The notes: generated from the sequence alone by a model not told the origin. DNA of 64,000 nucleotides from Gymnothorax reevesii (GCA_029721435.1 CM056574.1:31992501-32056500), one strand, 5' to 3'; shown: positions 1 through 20,967, counted from the stretch's first letter. Numbers and translations are program-made.

Positions 1-4569
<4,569 letters not shown>

Positions 4570-5594
4570 CTAAAAGATAGCGCAGGAAAATATTATGTTA
4601 CATAGTTTGTTAGAGGGCCAATACAGATATATATGGGGTCCCTAACAAACTGTGTGACAACTTTATTCCACCGAAGACCTTTTTTTCACATAAATGCCAT
4701 TTCGGCTGCTCCAGAGACACTAAGGGAGATAATCTACTCGCATGTTGTGTATGGGCCCGGAGACGTAATATGGGAATATATGAGGTTTCCACATGACTGT
4801 TTTCGACCAATGCCATCCAAGTATTCTTGTCTGAGGTGGGATAAATGTTTATATAAGCGGACGTACACTTACTACAAGAGTGGAAATGGGATGGGTCACC
4901 TAAAAGGGTCGCAGCCCCTCAGGTAATAAGGTCACATACACCCTCAAGCAAATTAATTGAAACAAGCTGTGAAAAAGGTACTAAATAATGGTTTTTTAAA
5001 ATAATTTCAACTGTAATTTTATTATGTATCATATTGTTTTACATATATCAGTGCATTACATGACCTCAGTTTTTAAGACTGAAAGACTGACACCAACTGT
5101 ACTTGCATGTACTTCCTTGTATGATTTGCCAATGTGTTTGTGCTAAGTTGCAATCTTCGTGTGCTCTTTTGGTGCCATATCCATCAAAAACAACATATGA
5201 TTTATAACCAGAGGTGTATAATCCAGGAGTCAGAATGTAAAAATCCTACCATGTTTTCAATCCACCCATAAACTCCTGTCAGCAGATTTCACTTGTTAGT
5301 TTTACCTCCCAGCTGAAGAATAGTGCCAACTGACAGGTCTTTTGTGGCTGGATCAATATTCTGGGATGGACTTTTGCTTTCTGAACCTGGATAATACACC
5401 TCTGTTTACAACTAACCAGTGAAACAAAAGACCAGAAATAACCATGAAGCTCATAGTTTAATACCCATTGATGTAATAACTGCGAATGCGCAATTGTGGT
5501 GTCACCCACCCAACAATTATTATGGAATTTACTGTACAGTGTGATTTTACTCTGCTTAGTTGAACAAAAAACAAGTATTTGCCACTAACGTGTC
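4570..5594 (-). other. CPNE2 intron sequence, left part of intron between exons 5 and 6
   Basis: No exon, RNA gene or transposon recognised. The frames at 4610-4926 read on both strands and show no family similarity. Confidence 0.45.
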
Positions 5595-5856
5595 TTTGTC
5601 CCCCGCCACAAATTCGTGAAATCGTGTCAATCGTGAATCATGAGCAATCTCTCGGTGTGACCTTGAGAGTGACGCGAAGGTCACCAAAATCGACTGGCGC
5701 CGAGGTATCACCGTAATACATGTTGACATTAAATTTGAAGGAAATCCGTCATTTCTTTCTTGAGATATCTCGCTGACAAGGATTCGGGACGTATGGACGG
5801 ACGGTCGTGAATACTATGTCCCGCCGCTTCGCACGTTCCGCGCGGCGGGGGACAAA
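5595..5856. mobile_element. Short terminal-inverted-repeat element (MITE), about 260 bp
   Basis: Ends in matching inverted sequences: tttgtcccccgcc at the left and ggcgggggacaaa at the right. CpG-rich inside (tcccgccgcttcgcacg), unlike the AT-rich flanks, with no coding. Superfamily not assigned. Confidence 0.6.
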
Positions 5857-6127
5857 AAGCAAAAGTAAAGACAAAAAACTGTTGTTTGCTTGGGAACATG
5901 AATTGGGATAAAAGATTTTAAAAATTGTCGCTTGTTTCAATTAATTTACACAAGGGCGTATGAACTCACTCAGGTTCTGTTTTCTTTCTTCATGCCCATG
6001 GGCAGATTTGCTCTGCAGTGTGTCCACCCATCCATACAACACATAGACCTCAGGACAACTGCAACACTATATAGCATAACAAACCAGAAACCATGCTAAA
6101 AAGTGCTCGAGGCTCCACCACAGAGCT

Positions 6128-7345
6128 CGCGTTACACTTTCTGATTGTCCGTCATTGTGACGGACAGGGGCATAAAAATTCCGTCATTATCAATTATTAT
6201 CCGTCATTGTAATTTTATTTCTTTAAATAATAATTTTTTATTTTTTTAAATAAAACAAACCGAATAATATATACATTACGCATTAGCTAATGCCAACAGT
6301 GATTCATGTAGACACACATTGCGCACTGTGTTAAATGCAGCACTGCATGGATTTTCGACCTTACTGCTGTATGAACTTTATAAAACATAACAAATGACTT
6401 CTCACCCCACACAGTAACAGTGTGCAAATGAACAATGCTTTCAGTTATTGCTGGGCTTCACTAAGCCTGACAACCGCAGTCTCGCTAAGCAGTCCTTCGA
6501 AGCTACTTATCAACTCATTATGTCAACCCGGGATTTCCTGACCTAGATATCTGCATGTTCACATAACAGAGACAGCCTTTGTAGCATATGACCAATCGTC
6601 TTCAGGCAGCAGAGCAGCATAATTTTACAAATGAAGAGCAAATGATCATATTACAAAAATATGAGGAATGCAGGATCATACCAGAGATGCCAAGTCTCAC
6701 GCATTCGGCGTAAATCTCTCGCCTCTTAGTGGCATTCACATTCCTGTGCCGTAGTCAGCAATTATTCAATCAACACGCACTGAAGAAATTCACTCGCAGA
6801 ATGTAAGTCATTGTGCATTAAGTTAACCAGTTTCACGTGCATTACGGTGGATTTCCCCACTAGTCACACGGATATCGATTATGACTCGGGAATTTGTACA
6901 CTTGTCTTTACTGAGGGATTGAAAGCAATGGAATTGCATAAAGACATTTCAAATGGTCTTAATTCATTTTAACAATTTAAATGATCATGAAACACATGCA
7001 TTGTTTCCAATCCCTGAGTAAAGAGAAGCACGAGAAGTCCGGAGTCATAATCGCTTTCCATGTTACTTGTGGTGAGGTCTACCTCTACGCAAGTGAAACG
7101 GGAACTTCAATGCAAGGATTTTAATTCCGCGTGAGAATCACATCAATAAACCTTGATTGAATAATTGTGGAGACTTGGCATCTCTGTCATACAGATCAAA
7201 GACAATGCTCGAGAAAATATGACACCAACAACCAACTGGACGGGGGTGTGAATTACATTCTGTCAAAATGACGAATGGCCTTCAAAATGCTCCTTCATTG
7301 TTAAAAAAAAAAAAATCCATCGATGACGGAAAATAACGCGACCCC
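6128..7345. mobile_element. Possible outer TIR element around the foldback element
   Basis: Left end near 6128-6165 carries ctcgcgtta and tccgtcatt. The right end near 7318-7345 carries the complementary gatgacgga and taacgcga. The pairing is imperfect and gapped. If real, the foldback element at 6682-7186 is nested inside it. Confidence 0.35.
6682..7186. mobile_element. Foldback (long-palindrome) transposon with hAT-like ends, 505 bp
   Basis: Left end CAGAGATGCCAAGTCTC, right end GAGACTTGGCATCTCTG, flanked on both sides by a 6-bp direct repeat TCATAC (6676-6681 and 7187-7192). The two arms match in inverted orientation well inside the termini: for example tattcaatcaa against ttgattgaata, and tttactgagggattg against caatccctgagtaaag. 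The whole element can therefore fold into a long imperfect hairpin. No transposase. The CAG...CTG ends suggest a non-autonomous hAT relative, although a hAT would usually leave an 8-bp duplication. Confidence 0.75.
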
Positions 7346-7950
7346 TGCTCCACCAATGAAAAAACAAATAGATAAAAACACAATAAAAAGTAATACCCAT
7401 AAATAAATAAATAAGTAAGTCCTACACAATTAAGTCAATACAGCTACAACTTGTGCAGTTCAATAATGGCAGCAGGAACAAAGCTCTTCCCTCCACCAAT
7501 GAGTTCATATTGCAACGTGCTCAACACATTGTATTGCAGTGCCAGAGGTGTAAGGCACAGAGTGGACAAAAACAGTGTCCACAGTGGACAAAAAGCTGAA
7601 GTTATGACATCCAAATCAGAGCAATTTTGACTGAACACCCTTATCATAAACAGTTCATTGCTGATAGGTGCGCATATGTGAGGTATCGTGTGTGTGCCTG
7701 TCTGTGTGTTTGTCTTTGAGGAGTGGATGTATGCCAGAGAGAGGGTGCGTGTGCTTGTGGGAATGAGACAGAGAGAGAGAGAGGGACAGAGAAAGATGAT
7801 GGCATTAGTAGGAGAGACTGGGGTCCATTGCGCCAAGCAGCTCTGACATCTATTGGCTAGAAATATGTGATACAACTCATCGGTCTTCATGATTCAACGG
7901 ACCCCAGTCTGCCCTATGTATACATGCAAGCAATGTCTTCCTGGATGAAA

Positions 7951-8610
7951 TGAGGTGTGCTCACTGCTTACTCGATAAACTGAGGTGTGCTCACTGCTTA
8001 CTCGATAAACTAAGGTGTGCTCACTGCTTACTCGATAAACTAAGGTGTGCTCACTGCTTACTCGATAAACTGAGGTGTGCTCACTGCTTACTCGATAAAC
8101 TGAGGTGTGCTCACTGCTTACTCAATAAACTAAGGTGTGCTCACTGGTTACTCGATAAACTGAGGTGTGCTCACTGCTTACTTGATAAACTAAAGTGTGC
8201 TCACTGGTTACTCGATAAACTGAGGTGTGCTCACTGGTTACTCAATAAACTGAGGTGTGCTCACTGGTTACTCGATAAACTGAGGTGTGCTCACTGGTTA
8301 CTCAATAAACTGAGGTGTGCTCACTGGTTACTCGATAAACTGAGGTGTGCTCACTGGTAACTCAATAAAATGGAGTGTGCTAACTGGTTACTCAATAAAA
8401 TGAGGTGTGCTCACTGGTTACTTGATAAAATGAGGTGTGCTCACTGGTTACTAGATAAAATGAGGTGTGCTCAATAGTTACGCGATAAAATGAGGTGTGC
8501 TCACTGGTTACTTAATAAAATGAGGTGTGCTCACTGGTTACTCGATTAAATAAGGTGTGCTCACTGGTCATTCGATAAAATGAGGTGTGCTCGCTGGTTA
8601 CTCGATAAAA
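7951..8610 (+). repeat. 30-bp minisatellite, 22 tandem copies in perfect register
   Basis: Unit is tgaggtgtgctcactgcttactcgataaac with variants. Exactly 22 units of 30 bp with no insertion or deletion. Units 1-6 carry GCTTA; later ones almost all carry GGTTA. Units 1-13 end in aaac and units 14-22 mostly in aaaa, so variants are arranged in blocks. It lies inside a CPNE2 intron. Because 30 is a multiple of 3, it keeps a frame open for over 130 codons (a ten-residue repeat, RCAHCLLDKL), which I treat as an artefact. Confidence 0.97.
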
Positions 8611-9143
8611 GTAGGCCTACGCTGTCGGCGGCCGACAGCAAGGGGAATATCCCTGAAATTCCCCATTCCTCGAAGCCCCCTTTATTAGATTCCGCTTTAC
8701 TACACCTACAATATGAGGCAAATTTGAGGTCTGTGTAAGTAATTGTTCCAGAAGAAAGAAGTAAGCCTGTACGAGCCAAGTGGCCCATCGGGCCGGTGCT
8801 TAACCCCGGTTTCCATGGCATGAAGCGACTATGAGTATTGCGACTCCCCCTGGATGGGATGCCAGTCCATCGCAGAGATATTGTTCCAGAGATATGGTTA
8901 AAAAAATTGATTTTTTCAATTAGCGCCACCTGGTGGCAAATCTAGGAGTGCATACTTGCCCAAAATCTAATCAGTTCATCCTCTCTACCATATCTACCCA
9001 TATGCCAAAAAAGAGAAGCCAATGTAAAGTATTTTGTGAGTTAACGCGCTAACGGCTAAAATCTACGGACGCGGCGGCGACGGCAGATGCGGCGGGTGGG
9101 GCGAAACCATGATATCCCTGAAACTCGCATTTCAGGGATATAA
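8611..9143. mobile_element. Insertion with hairpin ends splitting the 30-bp minisatellite
   Basis: The minisatellite stops at 8610 and resumes in the same unit type at 9144. The 533-bp insert begins with the palindrome gtaggcctac followed by a hairpin (gctgtcgg...ccgacagc). It ends with a hairpin of about 11 bp (tatccctgaaa...tttcagggata). It is locally CpG-rich near 9065-9105. The interior at about 8755-8885 contains a fish repeat motif (ccccctggatgggatgccag). No coding. Family not assigned. Confidence 0.7.
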
Positions 9144-9233
9144 TGAGGTGTGCTCACTGGTTACTTGATAAAATGGGGTGTGGTCACTGGTTACTCGATG
9201 GAGTGAGGTGTGCTCACTGGTTACTTGATAAAA
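9144..9233 (+). repeat. Three further copies of the 30-bp minisatellite
   Basis: Units at 9144, 9174 and 9204 match the aaaa-type units of the main array; the middle one is diverged. They are the displaced right end of the array at 7951-8610. Confidence 0.95.
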
Positions 9234-9362
9234 TGGGCATGCTCAACTTCAATAAATAAAGCTCTATAAACTGAGAAACAGAGCGCTCATTTCTAGGCTT
9301 TCAGGTGGTGCCAGCCCTAACCCAAATACGACACCTTCCTCCATCCCATATGACACACTTAC

Positions 9363-9446
9363 CTCTGTTCTGTGCACCAGCATCCATTTCCCATCCTCCC
9401 CCTGCTTGTGAAACTCCAAATAAGGGTCCGATTTTCCAAAGAAATC
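9363..9446 (-). CDS. CPNE2: CPNE2 coding exon 5 (C2B calcium loop)
   Basis: 84 bp, 28 codons, phase 0. Acceptor ctttacttccag|GATTTC, donor ACAGAG|gtaagt. Encodes [12 protein letters not shown] followed by [13 protein letters not shown], the signature copine C2B loop. The aspartate of KSDP is an expected calcium ligand. Confidence 0.96.
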
Positions 9447-9817
9447 CTGGAAGTAAAGAAAATTTTTTAAAGCTAGGGCTTGGGCGCACAGTAAATTTGT
9501 GGACACTTTCTTGCACTGTACTTTGTAACACTATCAGAGTCAAGCACTGCAGTGTGAAACTTGCTGAAATATTATACAAAAATGCTTTCGCACAGAGTGA
9601 GGTTCAGGAAAATGTTTGTTGCATTGTGAAAACACAGATTGAAGTTTTGGGATCAATTGACCAATTAAAATTCCAGAGTAGAACTCACAACTAACAGACT
9701 GAAAGATGCATAGTCTTGGTGATAACTTCAGCCTTACACTGCACTTACTCTATCAATGACTAAATATGAAGGAAACAAGTGTCAGCTCAGACCCCCTCAA
9801 TCCATTCTGTCTCTCAC
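9447..9817 (-). other. CPNE2 intron between coding exons 4 and 5
   Basis: 371 bp, unique-looking, nothing recognised apart from the splice signals at both ends. Confidence 0.6.
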
Positions 9818-9889
9818 CTTTTTGTCCAGCTTTCTCCCACACATGGTCAGAGTAATTATTCTGTTGTCTGACAGCTCCTGTGCAGTTAT
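9818..9889 (-). CDS. CPNE2: CPNE2 coding exon 4 (start of C2B)
   Basis: 72 bp, 24 codons, phase 0. Acceptor ttttactgcag|ATAACT, donor AAAAAG|gtgaga. Encodes ITAQELSDNRIITLTM and GRKLDKK, the first strand of C2B up to the calcium loop, very close to the human copine-2 segment AAQELSDNRVITL. Confidence 0.95.
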
Positions 9890-9981
9890 CTGCAGTAAAA
9901 ACCCAAAAGCAACACTTTTAGCAGAGAGAGAGCATGTTAATGAGAGAACAGTGTAAGAGTGCTCAGCATAGCGTCTCTCAC

Positions 9982-10056
9982 CGTGATGGCTCCTTTCCCT
10001 GCTGGCTTGCCATTGGCCAGTATAAGCGGCCGATGCAGCTTCTTACTGGACACAAT
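9982..10056 (-). CDS. CPNE2: CPNE2 coding exon 3 (C2A-C2B linker)
   Basis: 75 bp, 25 codons, phase 0. Acceptor gcctttccgtag|ATTGTG, donor ATCACG|gtgaga. Encodes [13 protein letters not shown] followed by [11 protein letters not shown], the conserved copine linker between the C2 domains. Only about 92 bp of intron separates it from the next exon. Confidence 0.95.
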
Positions 10057-10888
10057 CTACGGAAAGGCGGGGCCAGAGAGGTTAGACAAATGTGATGGAG
10101 GAGCCAAATCAAATGCACGGGACATACATGCAAAAACATCAAGAAAAAATTGACACTTGCACTTTTTGACTTTTTGCTATAGTTGTATGCACCTATAAAG
10201 CATTTAAAGTAAAAAAATTTGAATGATGCCCCCATTAGTTGCAATAGAATTATGTAAGACGAACGCCGGCATCACAGATCAAGTAAAAAGAGCCGAACTT
10301 CAACAGCCTTTATTTGTAAATCACAAAGTGTTGTGAAATGTCCATTTTTAATTGATGCATTCACATATGTGAAAAACAGAATTCATGTATAAGCTATGCT
10401 AAACCAAAATGCTTTCTGATGGCTGATTCTAGAAGTCCACAGCAGACATTCCCACCTTCAGTCTGCTCATATATGGCCCACAACACTGGATAAGTGACGG
10501 AAAAGAAGGCTATTTGAGGAGAGTAAACAATTTCAGAGATGCATGAGCAGATAAGAGCCAGGTAACAGGTCACTGACCGGAGACAGCCACACGAGAAAGA
10601 CCAGAATAAAGTGTAAGAATTGAGAGGCTAAAGATGGTGGAGAGATGAGATGTTACGCAGAGAACCAGGCGACGAAGGTCAATAACAGAAGTAATGGTGG
10701 TCAAGGGAAGATTTAGGGCAGATGAGATCATAATCAGAGAGATGAATGTGCAAGTGCACTGCAAAAATGTCTCAACATGATTTTCAGAGTTATTAGTGAG
10801 TTAAAATCCTTGGTGACTCTCAGAAGTTAATGTTCACTTCTTTAAGTTAGTTTTTGGTTGTCAAGAAGCAATTTTCTTGAATGTTTTA

Positions 10889-11135
10889 TTACCTCCATCA
10901 AGGAGGTTACGTTTTTGCTTACGTTTCTTTATTTATTTATTTGTCTGCCTGACTGTTAGCAGGATATCATCAACAACCATTGCACAGATTGTAACTTTGT
11001 AGGATGTTAAAGCAGCAGAAGAGGAAGAATTGATTAATTTTTGGCATATCTAGGCCGAAGAACAGCTGAGATATAGGCCAAAGTTCAAAGCCAGCTATGC
11101 TGGTTGAGGCTTGGGCTCTCGCGAGTCCAGCTCTA
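10889..11135 (+). repeat. Interspersed repeat of the 'cctccnncaaggagg' family, copy 1
   Basis: Starts with a small palindrome (cctccatcaaggagg), then a (TTTA)n stretch, gttagcaggatatc, ggcatatctaggcc and agctgagatataggcc. The same blocks appear in the same order at 20148-20531. No coding potential. Superfamily not assigned. It lies in the CPNE2 intron between exons 2 and 3; the preceding 10057-10888 shows nothing recognisable. Confidence 0.75.
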
Positions 11136-11169
11136 GTTCCATTTTCAAAGAAAGTCATAATAATGTCAT

Positions 11170-16339
<5,170 letters not shown>

Positions 16340-16960
16340 AGGTGCAGACCACCACTACCTGTGAGAACAGGTTAAATGCAAATTTGAGCAGATCAAACTG
16401 CTGAAAGGATGGAGTACCATTCCTCCCAAAGATGGTGCTTTGATGATGGTGGTGGAGAGTGTTGTCGAATACAGAGCAAAATATCCCACAGATGTTCAGC
16501 TGGGTTGAGATCAAATGACTTCAAATCCATTCACATCATTTTCATTCTCATCAAACTTTTTGATGAACCCTTGAACAATGTGGACCCTGGAGTAGGTCAC
16601 CACCATCACATCTGAAATGTCTCATGAAGGAGTAGCACAGTTCAGTCAGAATACTTTGTATTGATTTGCAGTGTCCTTAACCTTTGAGAAGACAAGTGGA
16701 CCCAAACTATGTCAGGAAATAGCCTTTGCACGATATAACAGCCAACTGCCACTTGCTAGCAATATGGCGAAGGATGACTCTTCTGACCTTATCCACCTTT
16801 CTTCTCAGCGATAACTGAAGCACCAGCCATCCGTGCCCCAGTAATATACCCATTATAAAAATCACAGAAGATTCTATTTTTCTTGGTCCTGTTATTTTCA
16901 AGCCTCCATATATTTTGAGATTTAGCATCATATTTCCAAATAATAATAAAAAATGATTTA
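16340..16960 (-). mobile_element. Tc1-type transposon remnant
   Basis: Contains scattered matches to Tc1-like elements of fish on the reverse strand: a stretch resembling the region around the DDE glutamate (cccacagatgttcagctggg, ttgagatc) and another (gacaagtggacccaaac, atgtcaggaaa). No open frame and no clear terminal repeats. Old and heavily degraded. Confidence 0.5.
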
Positions 16961-17649
16961 TTCAGGAAATACATCGCAGCCAAAAGCTGAATTACGTATC
17001 ACTTACAATCCATTGACTTAACCATCGAATACAAACATGGGAAAGCTAGACATATTAAAAGTCTAAAAACACATTCAAATAAAAAATATAGTAATAAAAC
17101 TATCAAATAAAATAGCAAAGTATTAGGACATGAGGAGATAGCGAAAAGAAAGTTTTTTTTTTGCAAAACCAGTAATAATGAGCTCTAAAAGAATTATATA
17201 ACCAGTTAAAAATTGCAATCACGTACCATCACTCAGTAACCATGTCACATATGGGATAGGCGAGTCTCTATATCTGTTTGTTTTGCACTTGATAGTTCTG
17301 AGCTTGTCTGAGTTTCTGGTGTTTTTACTACGACCCTCACCAGTCCTGGGCGGTAGAATTTCCGGGATAACAGTTTAAGCAAATATCCTGCACAAGTCCA
17401 TGCACCTTTCATGTAGTGACTTAAAACCTGTGTTAGTTAGGGCCGTTTGATAGTCAGTGTATTAAAACCCAAAAATTGTTCGAAATGCCCTTTTGAACTC
17501 TCTCCAACCTTACAGTCTGAGTTGAGGTTAGTCCTGTGTGCCGTACAGGAATTCAGTATTGCAACACTAGCCTCACACAGGCCGAATAGATTTGTAATAA
17601 ATCATTGTTTGGTAGATGGAAGCGCTTGAGTTTGGGCAGCATGGCGAGA

Positions 17650-18265
17650 CGTCCACTTGTTTTGCCAATCTTTTTTATTAACATGTGTGTCCCATTTTAA
17701 GTTGTATTGAATCCAGACCCCCCACGGACAAGTGACGCAAACCGCCTCCAGGTGTGTTTGGTCGATGAAAAGGACTGGTGGAGAGGAGTGGGCATTTCAT
17801 AAAACAAACAACCATGGTTTTACATTTATCCGGGTGTAAAAACGTGTGATTGTTCTTCGACCACTCGTTAAAACAGTCAAACTCCATTTGCATTGACAAT
17901 GCTGTGGTGTACCTGTGTGACTCGACCAAAGATAAATCGTCAACGTGTTTCCAAAATCTACAGTTGAATTTCTCATGGCGTCATCAAAAACAACCAGGAA
18001 AATTAATGGACCTAACAATGTGCCTTGTGGGACTGAGCATGTAAGAGTCTCCCAACTGGATGACTGACTCGCTGTCGTCGGTGTGTCAGGAAATCAGAAA
18101 CCCAGGGGATAAGTGTGATCCTTGCGCCTAAATTAATCAGTTTCTGTATGGCCACAGTGTGATCGAATCTATCAAATGCCTTGAAAAAATCTGTAAAAAC
18201 CACTGCACACACGTTTTTGGAGTTGCTCGGAATCTTTACATTGAAAGTTGACAAGGTTGACAAGG
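17650..18265 (-). pseudogene. Non-LTR retrotransposon reverse transcriptase fragment
   Basis: Reading the minus strand, shifting frames give RT motifs in order: AVVFTDFFKAFDRFDHT with its first catalytic aspartate (about 18180-18210), then IPWVSDFLTHRRQRV, then VGPLIFLVVFDD, and finally FNEWSKNNH...PDKCKTMVV of the C-terminal RT region (about 17760-17870). The YADD block is degraded. Frameshifts and stops show it is dead. It is a 5'- and 3'-truncated LINE copy in a CPNE2 intron, in the same orientation as the gene. Confidence 0.8.
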
Positions 18266-19222
18266 TAAAGTGCCGTGGATCCTCCTTTTAATTTATCGTT
18301 TTTTTTTTAATGTAAGCAACTACAGAGGTTGCTTACAACCTTTCACAAGGTTTTAATTTTTTGCTGACATGCTAAGCCTATTTCTAGTCTAAAAACCATC
18401 CATTCCATGATCCACCTGGTTGCCAAAGCAAAAGAAAGTTAGTTCAGATTTGCATTAGAAAGCTGTCAGCACTTTGCTATCTTTGATAGCCTGGCAATCA
18501 AGCGAGGCTTACAAAGCAAGACAGCCAGGTGAGGTAGCTAGATGACATTTCCAAGACACTGTTATGCTAACTGAGTTGCAAAATAATCACTGCTCTTTAT
18601 TGATTTCTATGCACTACATATAAACTAGCTAATAATTTCTAGCTGTGAAATTAAGTTTGATGTGCAGCTAATTCCATGGTGTTCCGTTGACTGCCAACGG
18701 CAAGCAAAGGATGCCTTGGCTTTGTTTTCTCCAATGTTCGTCTCTAATTTCCATCTGTCAAGCTACAGTCATCAATATTTGCTGACACTGAGGTACCTGA
18801 TTGGTTGGGAACAAATCATGAGCTACTTGGTCGCATGAGTAGTGGATATGTAGTTGGCATAAATGGACTACATACTGGATTAAAACTGCAATAGCATGAC
18901 ATTTTTGTCAATAAACTAAAAATTTGATGCTCTCACTGGCTTCCGTTCATCATGGAATGCACCTGCACATAAAAGTAATTGAAGGCCTGCATGCAAAAAG
19001 TACAACCCCAATTCCAAAGTAGTTGGGACAAAGTATAAATTGTGAATAAAATCAAAACGCAATGACTTTCAAATAACACCAGCCAGTATTTTATTCACAA
19101 GAGAACAGAGATATCATTGCAAATGTTGAAACTGAGAAATTTTACAATTTTATCCACAAAATGAGCTCATTTCAAATTTGATGGCTGCTACAGGTCTCAA
19201 AAAAGTTGTGACAGAGGCCTGT

Positions 19223-20590
19223 TTACCATGGTGTAGCATCCCCTCTTCTTTTTAACACAGAGTAGGCGTCTGGGCATTGAGGAGACAAGTTTCTTGGAAA
19301 CATTGGAACTTGATCCCACTCTTGTATAATACAGGCTTCCAGCCGCTGGACAGTTTTGGGTGTCCTTTGACAGACTTTTCCTTTAATTATGCGCCAAATG
19401 TTCTCAATCGGTGAAAGATCAGGACTGCAGGCAGGTTCAGTTCAGCATATGGACTCTAATACAAAGCCATGTTGTAATAGCAACAGAATGTGGTTTTGCA
19501 TTGTCCTGCTGAAATAAACAAGGCCTTCCCTGGAATAGATGCCATCTGGGGGGGAGCTTATGTTGCTCTAAAACCTTTATATACCTTTCAGCATTCATGG
19601 TGCTGTTTAAAACATGCAAGTGTCGCACACCATATGCACTAATGCATTCCCATATCATCAGAGATGCTGGCTTTTGAACTGAATGCTGATAACAAGAGGG
19701 ATGGTCTTTCTCCTCTTTAGCCTGGAGGACATGACGCCAATGATTTCCAACATGAATGCCAAATTTGGACTCGTCTGACCACAGGACACTTTGCCACTTT
19801 GCTACAGTCCATTTTAAACAAAGTACGGCGGCGCTTCTGGATCATGCTCTACAATGACTTTCTTTTTGCATGAAAGAGTTTTAGGTGGCATTTGTGGATG
19901 GCACGGCAGACTGTGTTTACAGACAGTGATTTCTTGAAGTATTCCTGGGCCCATGTCAATGACAGAATCATGCTGGTGAGTGATGCATTGGCGTCTGAGG
20001 GCCTGAAGATCATGGGCATCCAGTGAAGGTATTCGGCCTTGTCCCTTACGCCCAGAGATTTTTCCAGTTTCTCTTATTCATTTGATGATGTTATGTACAG
20101 TCAATGATAAGACTTTCAAAGCCTTTGCAATTTGACTTTGAGGAACATTGTTCACCTCCGCCAAGGAGGTGCATGTTTTTGCCGGTGTTTATCTGTTTGT
20201 CTGTCTGTCTGTTAGCAGGATATCTCAAAAACGGCCTCATAGATTTTAACCAAACTTTGCAGGATCTTAGAGTAGCACAAGAGGAACAAGTGATTAAATT
20301 TAGGCATATCTAGGCCACAGCTGAGATATAGGCCAAAGTTAAAATCAGGTATGCTGGCAGAGATTTGAAGTCTTTCCAATGGGCCGGATTTCCAATCGGC
20401 ATGCTTCTGGGTTATGCTGCCACCTAGTGATGGAATGGAAAAACACCCCACATCAGCCAACGAAAATAACTAATGCACAGACAGAGTAGCCTTGGCGTGG
20501 CAAAGGTGCTGCGCTGTCTGAGTGCTCGTTTTTAAAGTATTCCACAATTTTTTTACACAAGCCTTCAGAGGTTGGAGAGCTTCTGGCCAT
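19223..20590 (-). pseudogene. Tc1 transposase pseudogene, interrupted
   Basis: Probable start MARSSPTSEG at 20590. The N-terminal helix-turn-helix is cut after KKIVEYFKNE by an inserted repeat and resumes at about 20147 with VPQSQIAKALKV and TVHNIIK. Downstream are [12 protein letters not shown] and [17 protein letters not shown], then [11 protein letters not shown] carrying the second catalytic aspartate, and PIENIW carrying the glutamate near 19400. Stop at about 19223. Several stops and frameshifts make it non-functional. Confidence 0.85.
20148..20531 (+). repeat. Interspersed repeat copy 2, inserted in the Tc1 transposase
   Basis: Same blocks as 10889-11135: cctccgccaaggagg, gttagcaggatatctc, ggcatatctaggcc, gctgagatataggcc. 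It interrupts the helix-turn-helix coding region of the Tc1 element, so it arrived after that element. The right boundary is estimated from where transposase similarity resumes. Confidence 0.75.
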
Positions 20591-20967
20591 CTTTAATTCT
20601 GAGAGACTCAGTCTCTCGAAGACGTCCCTTTCATAGCCAATCATGTGACACACCTGATGCCAGTTAACTTAATTACTCTCGAAATGTTCTTCCAGCTGAT
20701 TATCTTATATATTAATTGCTTTTTCAGCCTGTGTCCCAACTTTTTTGAGACCTGTTGCGGCCAAAAAATTTGAAATAACCTCATTTGGTGGATAAAAATG
20801 TAAAATGTCTCAGTTTCAACATCTGAAATGCTATCAATGTTCTATTGTAAATAACATATTCGCTCAGGTGATCTGAAAGTCATTGCATTTTGATTTTGTT
20901 CATAATTTTCACTGGTTTAAATAACTAATTTTCACTTTGTCCCAACTATTTCGGAATTGATGTTGTA

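Larger units (their letters stand above)
19001..20967 (-). mobile_element. Tc1-type DNA transposon, degenerate, with a nested insertion
   Basis: Left end tacaaccccaattccaaag and right end ttcggaattgatgttgta form imperfect inverted repeats that continue for well over 100 bp (shared tagttgggacaaagt, caatgactttca, gttgaaactgaga). TA lies at both outer edges. Total is 1967 bp; subtracting the insertion at about 20148-20531 leaves near 1.58 kb, the usual Tc1 length. Confidence 0.9.

Noticed and set aside
7951..8610. CRISPR-like array of regular 30-bp repeats, or a repeat protein
   Set aside because: Units are directly adjacent with no spacers, in a eukaryotic intron. The 136-codon frame exists only because 30 is divisible by 3.
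9305..9694. 129-codon plus-strand frame
   Set aside because: It is the antisense shadow of CPNE2 coding exon 5 and its intron.
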